Shown piece after piece: positions 14,947 through 21,317 of a stretch of 23,756 nt of DNA. Numbering within the stretch: the stretch's first letter is position 1; the number at the start of each line of letters is the position of its first letter. The stretch is from Actinomycetota bacterium (GTDB lineage: Bacteria; Actinomycetota; Nitriliruptoria; Euzebyales; Egibacteraceae): contig JAHWKQ010000005.1 of the NCBI GenBank assembly GCA_019347785.1, forward strand, positions 1 through 23,756, in the 5' to 3' direction. Under the pieces are notes generated by a model. That model saw only the letters and a list, made by a program, of their open reading frames with translations, had not been told where the DNA came from and did not search any database. Both the position numbers and the translations under genes were made by a program.

Positions 14947-15980
14947 ACCGGCACCTCGGGGTACTCGGCGTCTCCGACCCCGGCGGCCGCCGAGGACGGC
15001 TGGGGCACCTCGTCGGGCACGTCCAGGCCGTACAGGCGGGCGGCGTTGAGCCCCAGCACCTTGCGCTTGACGTCGGGCGTCAGCCGCCCGTACTCGGACT
15101 GCATGTCCTCGGGGATCTGGAAGTCGACGAACTGCTCGACCAGCCACCTGGGCTGCCAGATGGCGTAGTCGCTCGCGAACAGGATGCGGTCCTCGTCCAG
15201 CCAGTACAGCAGCTCGCCCATGATCTGGGCGAAGTAGCGCGGGCGGGTCTGCAGGAACGCCATGGCCACCGCCATGCCGGCGTACACGTTGGGCTCCTGC
15301 ACGGCGATCCAGCAGAAGTCCTCCAGCCGCGGCAGCCCGACGTGCTCGACGATGAAGTTGAGCTCGGGGAAGGAGGTGGCCGCGTCGTCGACGTCGGCCA
15401 CGTCGAAGGCGTCGCGGTTGAGCGGCCAGATCGTGGGCCCCTTGTGCACGTGGATGTTGGTGATGCCCAGCTCCTGGCACTTCTCCAGGCACCTCTTCGC
15501 CCACGGGTCCTTCAGGCTCCAGCCCTTGGAGTCCCCGCTCCACTCCGCGGTGTACAGCTTCACGCCCTTGATGGCGTGCTCGGCCGACAGGCGCTCGAGG
15601 TAGTCCACGGCGTCCTGCTCGGACCGCGGGTCGAACGAGCCGTTGAGGACGAAGCGGTCCGGGTGGCGCTGCTTCAGGACCGCGTCCTGCTCGGTGGTGT
15701 TGAAGCCGTCGACGTAGAAGTCCTTCAGATAGGTCGGCTGGAAGATGCCGACGTCGACGTAGCCGATCTCGAACAGGTCGTGCAGCAGGTCGTCCTCGGA
15801 GTACTTGCGGAACTTCTCCAGGGGCCACAGGTACTCGGGCGGGCTCAGCGCGCTGTGATAGCCGTAGAAGCAGTCGATGAAGCCGCGACCGTACTCGTTG
15901 GCCTGGTTCTGTGGGGAGGCGTCCCAGAAATGGATGTGGCCGTCGACCACGAAGTAGCGCTCGCCGTCCTTCTCGTACAC
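14943..15980 (-). CDS. Amidohydrolase_2-family protein (monooxygenase-locus type)
   Basis: The product is 345 aa, a TIM-barrel metal-dependent hydrolase of the amidohydrolase_2 (ACMSD-like) group. Metal-ligand candidates are H15 and H17 in DGHIHFWD, H177/H179 in HVHK, H213 in VEHVG and D271 in SDYAIW; K141 in KLYTAEW could contribute. It closely resembles, from memory, the amidohydrolase encoded after the propane monooxygenase subunits in Mycobacterium and Rhodococcus (shared YEKDGERYF start, FNTTE, HVHKGPTIWPL). The reaction is not known; a maturation or accessory role is as likely as catabolism. The start is GTG at 15980 with GGAAGGA seven bases upstream. A 75-nt leader follows a good promoter at 16063-16091. 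The last ~20 residues are a Ser/Ala-rich tail absent from the core fold. Confidence 0.88.
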   Translation of the reverse strand: MYEKDGERYFVVDGHIHFWDASPQNQANEYGRGFIDCFYGYHSALSPPEYLWPLEKFRKYSEDDLLHDLFEIGYVDVGIFQPTYLKDFYVDGFNTTEQDAVLKQRHPDRFVLNGSFDPRSEQDAVDYLERLSAEHAIKGVKLYTAEWSGDSKGWSLKDPWAKRCLEKCQELGITNIHVHKGPTIWPLNRDAFDVADVDDAATSFPELNFIVEHVGLPRLEDFCWIAVQEPNVYAGMAVAMAFLQTRPRYFAQIMGELLYWLDEDRILFASDYAIWQPRWLVEQFVDFQIPEDMQSEYGRLTPDVKRKVLGLNAARLYGLDVPDEVPQPSSAAAGVGDAEYPEVPV

Positions 15981-16034
15981 GGCCGCGTCCTTCCGCTCGC
16001 CGGGTTGAGCGAAGGCGGACAGCGCGTGCGCGTT

Positions 16035-16055
16035 CTCCTCCCTCGCCTGGAGGAG
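16035..16055 (-). repeat. Perfect 7-bp inverted repeat at the 5' end of the amidohydrolase mRNA
   Basis: On the minus strand CTCCTCC and GGAGGAG pair around a 7-nt loop. The structure starts at about +1 of the predicted transcript. It could be a stabilising 5' hairpin or an operator. The right arm, GGAGGAG, is also a perfect Shine-Dalgarno-like sequence without a start codon after it. Confidence 0.45.
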
Positions 16056-16062
16056 CGCTCAC

Positions 16063-16091
16063 ACCGTAGGAACGGCCCGGGGCGGGGTCAA
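16063..16091 (-). promoter_or_regulatory. Sigma-70-type promoter of the amidohydrolase/MIP18-like operon
   Basis: TTGACC (16091-16086) and TACGGT (16068-16063) are separated by exactly 17 bp on the minus strand. This is the best -35/-10 match I found in the window. It lies between the SMP-30 gene and the amidohydrolase gene, so the downstream pair has its own transcript starting near 16056. Confidence 0.65.
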
Positions 16092-16113
16092 GGGGCGCTC
16101 CGCGCGCGGCGGC

Positions 16114-16995
16114 TCACCCGAGGAACTCGTGGGCGGGAAGGCCGACGACCCCGTCGGGGCGGTGGCGGAACAGCCCGCCGGCCTGTGGCTGGTCCCGCAG
16201 CGCCTCCCCGGACAGGTGCTCGCGGGCGGACGTGATGTACAGCTCGTCCAGACCGGGCCCGCCGAAGGCGCAGCTGGTCACCTGGGTGACGGGCAACCCC
16301 ACCGTGGCCAGCAGCGTCCCGTCGGGGGCGTGCCGCTGCACCCGCCCGCCGCCGAACACGGCGACCCACAGGCATCCCTCGGCGTCGACGGTCAGCCCGT
16401 CGGGGATGCCCGGGCGGCCGTGCACGTCGATCACCCTCCGCCGGCCCCCGACCGCGCCGGTGTCCGGGTCGTAGTCGAAGGCGTCGACGCCACCGGTGGG
16501 GCTGTCGATGTAGTACATGGTGGCGCCGTCGGGGCTCCACCCCAGGCCGTTGGAGATGGTGACGCCGTCCAGCATCCGCTCGATGCGCAGGTCGGGGTCG
16601 AGGCGGTACAGCGCGCCCGCCCCGGGGTGCTCGTCGAGGGCCATGGTCCCCGCCCAGAACCGTCCGGCGGGATCGCACTTGCCGTCGTTCATGCGGTTGG
16701 CGGGGCGGTCGCCCTCGGTGTCGGCGACCATGGACACCTGCCCGCTGCCCGGCTGCAGGAACGCGAAGCCGTCCCGGACGGCAGCCACCAGCCCGCCGGA
16801 GGCGCGCGGGGCGACGGCCCCGACGGGCTGGCCGACGGCGAACGGCTGCCGCGGCCCCTCGTCGTGGTGCCACGCGTGCACCAGCCCCCGGGGGATGTCC
16901 AGCCACACGAGCGTCCGCAGGGGGGCGTCCCACACGGGGCCCTCGCCGATCTGCGCGCCCGCGTCCCAGACCAGCTCGACCTCGTCGGTGACCAT
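16114..16995 (-). CDS. SMP-30/gluconolactonase-family sugar lactonase
   Basis: The product is 293 aa, a six-bladed beta-propeller lactonase that opens aldonolactones to aldonic acids with a divalent metal. The metal ligands are in the expected places: E18 (IGEGPVWD), N149 (SNGLGWSPDG) and D199 (IPDGLTVD). The substrate-contacting R101 and N103 (RMNDGKCDP) are also present. The length and motif spacing match SMP-30. There is no signal peptide, so it acts in the cytoplasm. It lies 36 bp after the stop of the G6PD-like gene, with GGGAGGGG five bases before the ATG at 16995. It probably hydrolyses the lactone made by that dehydrogenase. SMP-30 enzymes normally act on unphosphorylated lactones, which matters for the substrate of the pathway. 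Confidence 0.88.
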   Translation of the reverse strand: MVTDEVELVWDAGAQIGEGPVWDAPLRTLVWLDIPRGLVHAWHHDEGPRQPFAVGQPVGAVAPRASGGLVAAVRDGFAFLQPGSGQVSMVADTEGDRPANRMNDGKCDPAGRFWAGTMALDEHPGAGALYRLDPDLRIERMLDGVTISNGLGWSPDGATMYYIDSPTGGVDAFDYDPDTGAVGGRRRVIDVHGRPGIPDGLTVDAEGCLWVAVFGGGRVQRHAPDGTLLATVGLPVTQVTSCAFGGPGLDELYITSAREHLSGEALRDQPQAGGLFRHRPDGVVGLPAHEFLG

Positions 16996-17011
16996 CGCCG
17001 CCCCTCCCGGT

Positions 17012-17031
17012 GCCGGCGCGCCCGCGCCGGC
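17012..17031 (-). repeat. Perfect 9-bp inverted repeat between the G6PD-like and SMP-30 genes
   Basis: GCCGGCGCG and CGCGCCGGC flank a 2-nt centre, immediately after the TAG of the G6PD-like gene. It may be a mild attenuator or operator. A 17-bp core is repeated exactly at 19411-19427. Confidence 0.6.
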
Positions 17032-18423
17032 CTACGCGTCGGCGGGCGGATCCTGCCACGCGCCCCGGCCCCGCACGAGCCGTGCGGCCTCCGGCGGGCC
17101 CCAGGACCCGGGCTCGTACATCGCCACCGGCGGCGGCGACTCCAACAGCGGGTCCACCACCCGCCACGACGCCTCGACCTCGTCCTGACGGACGAACATC
17201 GCTGCGTCGCCGGACAGCGCCGCGTCGAGCAGGCGCGCGTATGCCACCGCCTCGGGCCGTTCCCGCTCAGAGCGGTCACCCTCGTGGGTGAGCTCGGTCA
17301 CCCGGGCCGCCAGGTCCAGGGCGGCTGACCCGGGCCGGGGGGTCCGGGTGCGCAGGCCGACCGCCAGCTGCCCGTGCGGGCTGAGGCGGACCCGCAGGTG
17401 CTCGATCCCGGCGGTGTCGGTCGCCCCGGCGGGTGGCGGGCGGAGCTCGACGACGAGCTCAGTGACGGTCCTGGCCAGCCGCTTGCCCGTTCGCACCCGG
17501 AACGGCACGCCCGCCCAGCGCTCGTTGGCGATCCACGCTCGGAGCGCGACGTAGCTCTCCACGTCGGAGTCGGCGGCCACGCCGTGCTCCTCTCGGTAGC
17601 CGCGGTACTGGCCCCGGACGACGTCGTCGGCTCGCAGGGGTCGCATGGCCCGCAGCACCTTCACCTTCTCGTCCCGCAGGGCACCCGCCCCGGGGGCCGC
17701 CGGCGGCTCCATCGCCGCCAGGGCGACCAGTTGCAGCAGGTGGTTCTGGACGACGTCCCGCACCGCCCCTACGGCGTCGTAGAAGGCCCCGCGCGTCTCG
17801 ACGCCGAAGTCCTCGGCCATGGTCACCTGGACGCGGGCGACGTGGTCGCGGTTCCACACCGACCCGACCAGGAGGTTGGCGAACCGGAACACCATCAGGT
17901 CCAGGCAGGCGTCCAGGCCCAGGAAGTAGTCGACGCGGAACACCGACTCCTCGGGGAACGACTCGCGCAGCGTACGGTTGAGCGCCCTGGCCGAGGCGAG
18001 GTCGTGCCCGAAGGGCTTCTCGACGGCGATCCGGGCCCGCTCGTGCAGACCGGCGTGGCGCAGTCGCCCCACGACCTCGGCGAACAGCGCCGGCGGGATC
18101 GCCAGATACAGCAGCGGCCGGCGGGCGTCGCCCAGCGCGGTGCGCAGGCGCTCGTAGGTCGCCGGACGCCGGTAGTCGCCGCTCACGAACGACAGGCGGG
18201 CGGCGAACCCCTCGGGCGCCGCGTCGGGGCGTGACTCGCGGACGGCGGCCACGGCGTGCCGGCGGAAGTCCTCGTCGCTCCACGGCGAGATGGCGACACC
18301 GACCACGGGCACGTCGAGCCGGCCCTCGCGCCACAGCTCGTGCAGGGCGGGCAGCACCATCTTCCGGGCCAGGTCACCGCTCGCCCCGAACAGCACCAGC
18401 GCGTCGGACCGCTGCTTCGTCAC
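17032..18423 (-). CDS. Glucose-6-phosphate dehydrogenase-like protein (Zwf1 type) with altered phosphate-binding motif
   Basis: The product is 463 aa, matching the short actinobacterial Zwf1 branch rather than the ~510-aa canonical Zwf. The NADP-binding loop is FGASGDLARK (12-21), EKPFG is at 135-139 (K136 contacts the sugar), QNHLLQ contains the general base H228, and TGKRL (312-316) carries a further substrate-site lysine. The signature R-I/V-D-H-Y/F-L-G-K reads RVDYFLGL at 163-170. D165 is kept, but the His that contacts the 6-phosphate is Y166 and the Lys is L170. The enzyme may therefore prefer a substrate other than glucose 6-phosphate. GTG at 18423-18421 overlaps the TGA of the upstream gene (GTGA), and GGAGG lies nine bases before it. 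An in-frame ATG at 18459 is less likely. No symbol is given because zwf function is doubtful. Confidence 0.85.
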   Translation of the reverse strand: MTKQRSDALVLFGASGDLARKMVLPALHELWREGRLDVPVVGVAISPWSDEDFRRHAVAAVRESRPDAAPEGFAARLSFVSGDYRRPATYERLRTALGDARRPLLYLAIPPALFAEVVGRLRHAGLHERARIAVEKPFGHDLASARALNRTLRESFPEESVFRVDYFLGLDACLDLMVFRFANLLVGSVWNRDHVARVQVTMAEDFGVETRGAFYDAVGAVRDVVQNHLLQLVALAAMEPPAAPGAGALRDEKVKVLRAMRPLRADDVVRGQYRGYREEHGVAADSDVESYVALRAWIANERWAGVPFRVRTGKRLARTVTELVVELRPPPAGATDTAGIEHLRVRLSPHGQLAVGLRTRTPRPGSAALDLAARVTELTHEGDRSERERPEAVAYARLLDAALSGDAAMFVRQDEVEASWRVVDPLLESPPPVAMYEPGSWGPPEAARLVRGRGAWQDPPADA

Positions 18424-19388
18424 CGTTGGTCGCCTCCGGTGGTTGTCGGGGACCGCCATGTGCGGCTCCAGGCAAGCAGGTCGTCGGCCAGGTGTTCCAG
18501 GCGGTCGGCGTCCTCGAGCCGGGACCGCCAGGAGCCGGGCACCGCCGTCGCGCCCAGGGCGGCACCCGCCAGCGCCCCGGTCATCGCGGCGATCGTGTCG
18601 GTGTCGCCCCCCAGCGTGACGGCGTGGCACACCGCCCGGGTCAGCGAGCCGGGGTGGCGCAGGAAGGCGTGCAGCGCCGCCGGCACCGACTGGAACGCCT
18701 CGATGCCGTTGCCCAGCCTCGCGGCGACCCGCTCGGGCGGCCAGCCCGGTGGGATCCCCTCCAGTGCGTCGAGGCGATCCTGGAACTCCTGCGCCGGCGC
18801 CGCCGCCCGGACCGCGTCAACCAGGCGATCGCGGCTCGGTGGGGCGGTCGCGTCGACCAGCCAGGCCACGGCCGCGGCCTGCAGCGCGGCGCCCTGCCGG
18901 CCCAGCTCGTGGGCGTGCGTCACCGAGGCCGTGCGGCCGGCCAGCCGGGCGGCGCCGCCAGGGTCGCCGTGGTGGACGAGGCCGACGGGGGCCACGCGCA
19001 TCGGCGCGCCGTTGCCGAACGAGCCGCCGCCGCCGAACAGTCCGCGGGCGGCCTCGTCCCAGGGCACACCCGCGCGCAGGGCGGCGAAGATCCGTGGGGG
19101 GCCGGCACCGTAGCCGCGCCACGGCTGGGCGGCGTGGTCCTCGGCGAAGGTCGCCGCCATGTGGGCCCCGTCGAAGCCCCGGCACGCCAGCAACGACCTG
19201 GCCAGCCCGAGCGTCATGAGCGTGTCGTCGGTCCGTCGCAGCGGCTGGTCGGCCCGCGCCCAGGCATCCACGCTGGCGGGCTCGACGCGGGGGCGACCCT
19301 CGAAGGGCGCCCCCAGGGCGTCGCCGGCGGCCACGCCCAGCAGGGCGCCCCGGAACCGCCCGCCCAGCCCGTCGGTGCCGGTGTCCAT
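18420..19388 (-). CDS. ADP-ribosylglycohydrolase-family protein (ARH/DraG-like)
   Basis: The product is 322 aa, an all-helical dinuclear-Mg2+ hydrolase that removes ADP-ribose from proteins or small molecules. RTDDTLMT (52-59) supplies the first metal motif and GGDTDT (260-265) the second, with D262 and D264 and T265. GSFGNGAPMRVAPVGL (122-137) is the conserved loop of the bacterial branch. The substrate cannot be told apart between ADP-ribosyl-Arg/Ser, O-acetyl-ADP-ribose and others. The ATG at 19388 is preceded by GAGGAGG nine bases upstream. It is the first of three same-strand genes and overlaps the G6PD-like gene by GTGA. Bacterial ARH-fold genes in sugar operons are often annotated this way without known function, so the protein may act on a sugar-linked nucleotide rather than on a protein. 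Confidence 0.87.
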   Translation of the reverse strand: MDTGTDGLGGRFRGALLGVAAGDALGAPFEGRPRVEPASVDAWARADQPLRRTDDTLMTLGLARSLLACRGFDGAHMAATFAEDHAAQPWRGYGAGPPRIFAALRAGVPWDEAARGLFGGGGSFGNGAPMRVAPVGLVHHGDPGGAARLAGRTASVTHAHELGRQGAALQAAAVAWLVDATAPPSRDRLVDAVRAAAPAQEFQDRLDALEGIPPGWPPERVAARLGNGIEAFQSVPAALHAFLRHPGSLTRAVCHAVTLGGDTDTIAAMTGALAGAALGATAVPGSWRSRLEDADRLEHLADDLLAWSRTWRSPTTTGGDQR

Positions 19389-19410
19389 GGCCCAGGTCCT
19401 CCTCTTCCGG

Positions 19411-19427
19411 CGGCGCGGGCGCGCCGG
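19411..19427 (+). repeat. 17-bp near-palindrome shared with 17013-17029
   Basis: CGGCGCGGGCGCGCCGG occurs here, 22 bp upstream of the ADP-ribosylglycohydrolase start codon. The identical sequence occurs on the minus strand at 17029-17013. It may be an operator for the operon or chance similarity in very GC-rich DNA. Confidence 0.5.
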
Positions 19428-19472
19428 GCGCGTGTGACAGGATGCCCGGCCGCGGGGGAGACCTCCCGGCGG

Positions 19473-19478
19473 TACGGT
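19473..19478 (+). promoter_or_regulatory. Candidate -10 element (TACGGT) for the EamA transporter gene
   Basis: TACGGT fits TANNNT and lies 38 bp before the GTG at 19517. It argues against the earlier in-frame ATG at 19442. No convincing -35 is seen. Confidence 0.3.
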
Positions 19479-19516
19479 CCGGGCCGGCCGGAGACGCCGA
19501 GGCGGATGGGAGGGGC

Positions 19517-20422
19517 GTGGTCGAAGGCAGGCGCCGCGACGTCACCGCAGAGGGGACCGATCTGGAGGCCTTCGGCCCGGCCGAGTGGGGCCTGGTCGCC
19601 ACGTCCGCCCTGCTGTGGGGCTCTTCGTTCCTCTTCATCGACGTGGGCCTGGAGGCGTTCGAGCCCACGGTCGTCGCCCTCGCCCGGCTGGCACTGGGGA
19701 CGCTGACGCTGGCGGCCTTCCCGGCCGCCCGCCGGCCCGTCGAGCGCCCCGACCTCGTTCGTGTCGCCGTGGTCGGGGTCCTGTGGCTGGGGGTGCCGCT
19801 GGTGATGTTCCCGCTGGCGCAGCAGTACATCGACTCGTCCCTGGCCGGCATGCTCAACGGCGCCGGGCCGCTGATCTCGGCGACGTACGCGGCGATCCTG
19901 TTGCGACGCGCGCCCCGGCCGTTGCAGGTCGTCGGCCTGGCCACCGGCTTCACCGGCATCGTGGTGATCACCGTGCCGACCGTCGGGGCCTCCCCCTCGG
20001 CGGGGCTGGGCATCGCCTTCGCCATGGTGGCGCTGCTGTGCTACCCGCTGGCGATCAACGTGTCCGTGCCGCTGCAGCAGCGCTACGGCGCTCTGCCGGT
20101 GCTGCTGCGGGGCCAGTTGTTCGCCCTCGTGCCCCTGGCGCTGCTGGGGGGCGCCGGTGTCGCCGGGTCGGCGTTCGCGTGGCCGTCGGCGATCGCGATG
20201 GTGCCCCTGGGCGTCGCCTCAACGGGGCTGGCGTACGTGGCCATGGTGACCCTGGCCGGGCGCGTCGGCGCCTCGCGGGGAGCGATGCCGATCTACTTCC
20301 TGCCGGTCGTGGCGACCGTCCTCGGCGTGGTGTTCCTGGACGAGCGGGTCGAGCTCAACGCGCTGGTGGGCACCGCGCTCGTCATCGCCGGTGCGTGGCT
20401 GATGAGCCGGCGGGAGCGCTGA
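19517..20422 (+). CDS. EamA/DMT-superfamily transporter
   Basis: The product is about 301 aa with ten hydrophobic segments in two EamA repeats (about 22-150 and 160-298), the layout of RhaT/RarD-type drug/metabolite exporters. Typical features are LLWGSSFLFIDVGL in TM1, NGAGPLISATYAAILL near the centre, and PVVATVLGVVFLDE in the second repeat with the conserved acidic residue before the last helix. The substrate is unknown: amino acids, nucleosides or small metabolites are exported by relatives. The start is GTG at 19517, just after GGGAGGGG, although the spacing is short (3 nt). An ATG at 19442 would add 25 low-complexity residues and lies before the candidate -10. It diverges from the ADP-ribosylglycohydrolase operon and could be co-regulated with it. 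Confidence 0.85.
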   Translation: MVEGRRRDVTAEGTDLEAFGPAEWGLVATSALLWGSSFLFIDVGLEAFEPTVVALARLALGTLTLAAFPAARRPVERPDLVRVAVVGVLWLGVPLVMFPLAQQYIDSSLAGMLNGAGPLISATYAAILLRRAPRPLQVVGLATGFTGIVVITVPTVGASPSAGLGIAFAMVALLCYPLAINVSVPLQQRYGALPVLLRGQLFALVPLALLGGAGVAGSAFAWPSAIAMVPLGVASTGLAYVAMVTLAGRVGASRGAMPIYFLPVVATVLGVVFLDERVELNALVGTALVIAGAWLMSRRER

Positions 20423-20438
20423 CCGGGTCGCCCTGGCC

Positions 20439-20453
20439 GCGGCCGACGGCCGC
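20439..20453. terminator. GC hairpin between the convergent EamA and creatininase genes
   Basis: GCGGCC and GGCCGC pair around the 3-nt loop GAC. It lies in the 31-bp gap between the transporter stop and the distal creatininase stop, where a bidirectional terminator would be expected. The stem is short and has no T-tract. Confidence 0.35.
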
Positions 20454-20666
20454 TCAGGCCCGCCCGCCGGAGGCTCCTGTCTCGCGTTTCCCCCGAGGCC
20501 GCTCGAGAAAATCCTGAACGAAGGCCACCAGTCGATCGACGGCCGCGGCCACGATCTCCTCGCCGGCGCGCTCTGTCGCCTGCGTGGCGTCTCCGAACGC
20601 GCCGTTCCCGGTGCGCTCGGCAAAGGACCTGGGAACGACGAGTGCGTGCGGTTGGTAATTGTCCTC
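20454..20666 (-). pseudogene. Disconnected C-terminal part of the creatininase-family gene
   Basis: Reading on in the same frame past the TAG at 20669-20667 gives 70 sense codons to a TGA at 20456-20454. They encode EDNYQPHALVVPRSFAERT, then NGAFGDATQATERAGEEI and a terminal helix rich in A/V/L (DRLVAFVQDFLER). The N-G-x-x-G-D-x-x-x-A-T pattern followed by a helix is the usual end of creatininase-family proteins. I therefore read this as the missing C-terminus of the gene upstream, not as noise. No in-frame ATG, GTG or TTG follows the GGAGG at the junction closely enough for re-initiation. Confidence 0.75.
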
Positions 20667-21263
20667 CTAGGCCCCGTAGTCGTCGATGAGCTCTCCGGGG
20701 GTCAACTCGGCGCGACGAACGAGATCGGGCGCGACGGCCAGCGCCACGCTGCCCTCGATCTCGCAGGCGTGCCCCCAGCGCTCGGTACGTCGGTGGCGGG
20801 CGGTGATATCGCCCGCCTGGGCCATCCAGAAGGAGACCGCCATGTCGTAGCCGTCGCGGAAGCGCAGCTGACTGGCGATGACCGACAGGGCGGACTGGTT
20901 GCCCTGGTGACCGTTGACGAACACGAACTGATCGACGCCGTGGACGGCGAGGCTGCGTATGACGTCGATGCAGACGGCGCGGAAGGTGTCGAAGCGGAGC
21001 GTGATGGTTCCCGGAAAATCCATATGGTGATCGGAGAGGCCGAACGGCAGGGCCGGGGCGACGAGGACGTGCTCCCCGAGCCGCGCCGCGGCACGGTGCG
21101 CGATGGCTTCGGCGACGCGCCAGTCGGTCCCGAGCGCGAGATTGGGGCCGTGCTGTTCGGTCGCTCCCACGGGCAGCAGCGCGAGCCTCGCGGTTTCCAG
21201 TCGCCGGCCCGCCTCGGGGCTGGTCAGCCGTGTGAGGTCGAAGCCACCCTCACGGGGTCGCAT
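20667..21263 (-). CDS. Creatininase-family amidohydrolase, truncated by an in-frame TAG
   Basis: The readable product is 198 aa, against about 250-270 for the family (creatininase, MftE, formamide hydrolases such as ArfB). Metal-site residues are present: E36 and H38 in GATEQHGP, D47 in GTDW, H119 in NGHQGN and E168 in HACEIE, where Cys replaces the usual Gly. The frame stops at codon 199 (TAG, 20669-20667) but continues open with family-like sequence for 70 more codons. The gene is therefore a recent nonsense pseudogene, a sequencing error, or a readthrough case. GGAAGGGA lies six bases before the ATG at 21263. It is the third gene of a unit after the GntR regulator and the ThDP enzyme, 54 bp from the latter. 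The substrate would be a cyclic amide, formamide or lactone-like compound. Confidence 0.8.
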   Translation of the reverse strand: MRPREGGFDLTRLTSPEAGRRLETARLALLPVGATEQHGPNLALGTDWRVAEAIAHRAAARLGEHVLVAPALPFGLSDHHMDFPGTITLRFDTFRAVCIDVIRSLAVHGVDQFVFVNGHQGNQSALSVIASQLRFRDGYDMAVSFWMAQAGDITARHRRTERWGHACEIEGSVALAVAPDLVRRAELTPGELIDDYGA

Positions 21264-21317
21264 GCGCTGTCCCTTCCGTGGCCGTCGGTGAGGGGGTTTC
21301 GTGCTCCGCCAAGGGGA

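Noticed and set aside
18424..18630. Longer N-terminus for the G6PD-like protein
   Set aside because: It would overlap the ADP-ribosylglycohydrolase gene by 200 bp with Arg-rich sequence. GTG 18423 has GGAGG upstream, forms a GTGA overlap and starts just before the NADP-binding loop.
20646..20666. Re-initiation after the amber codon of the creatininase gene, using the GGAGG there
   Set aside because: No in-frame ATG, GTG or TTG lies within a usable distance; the nearest candidate, ATT, is out of frame.
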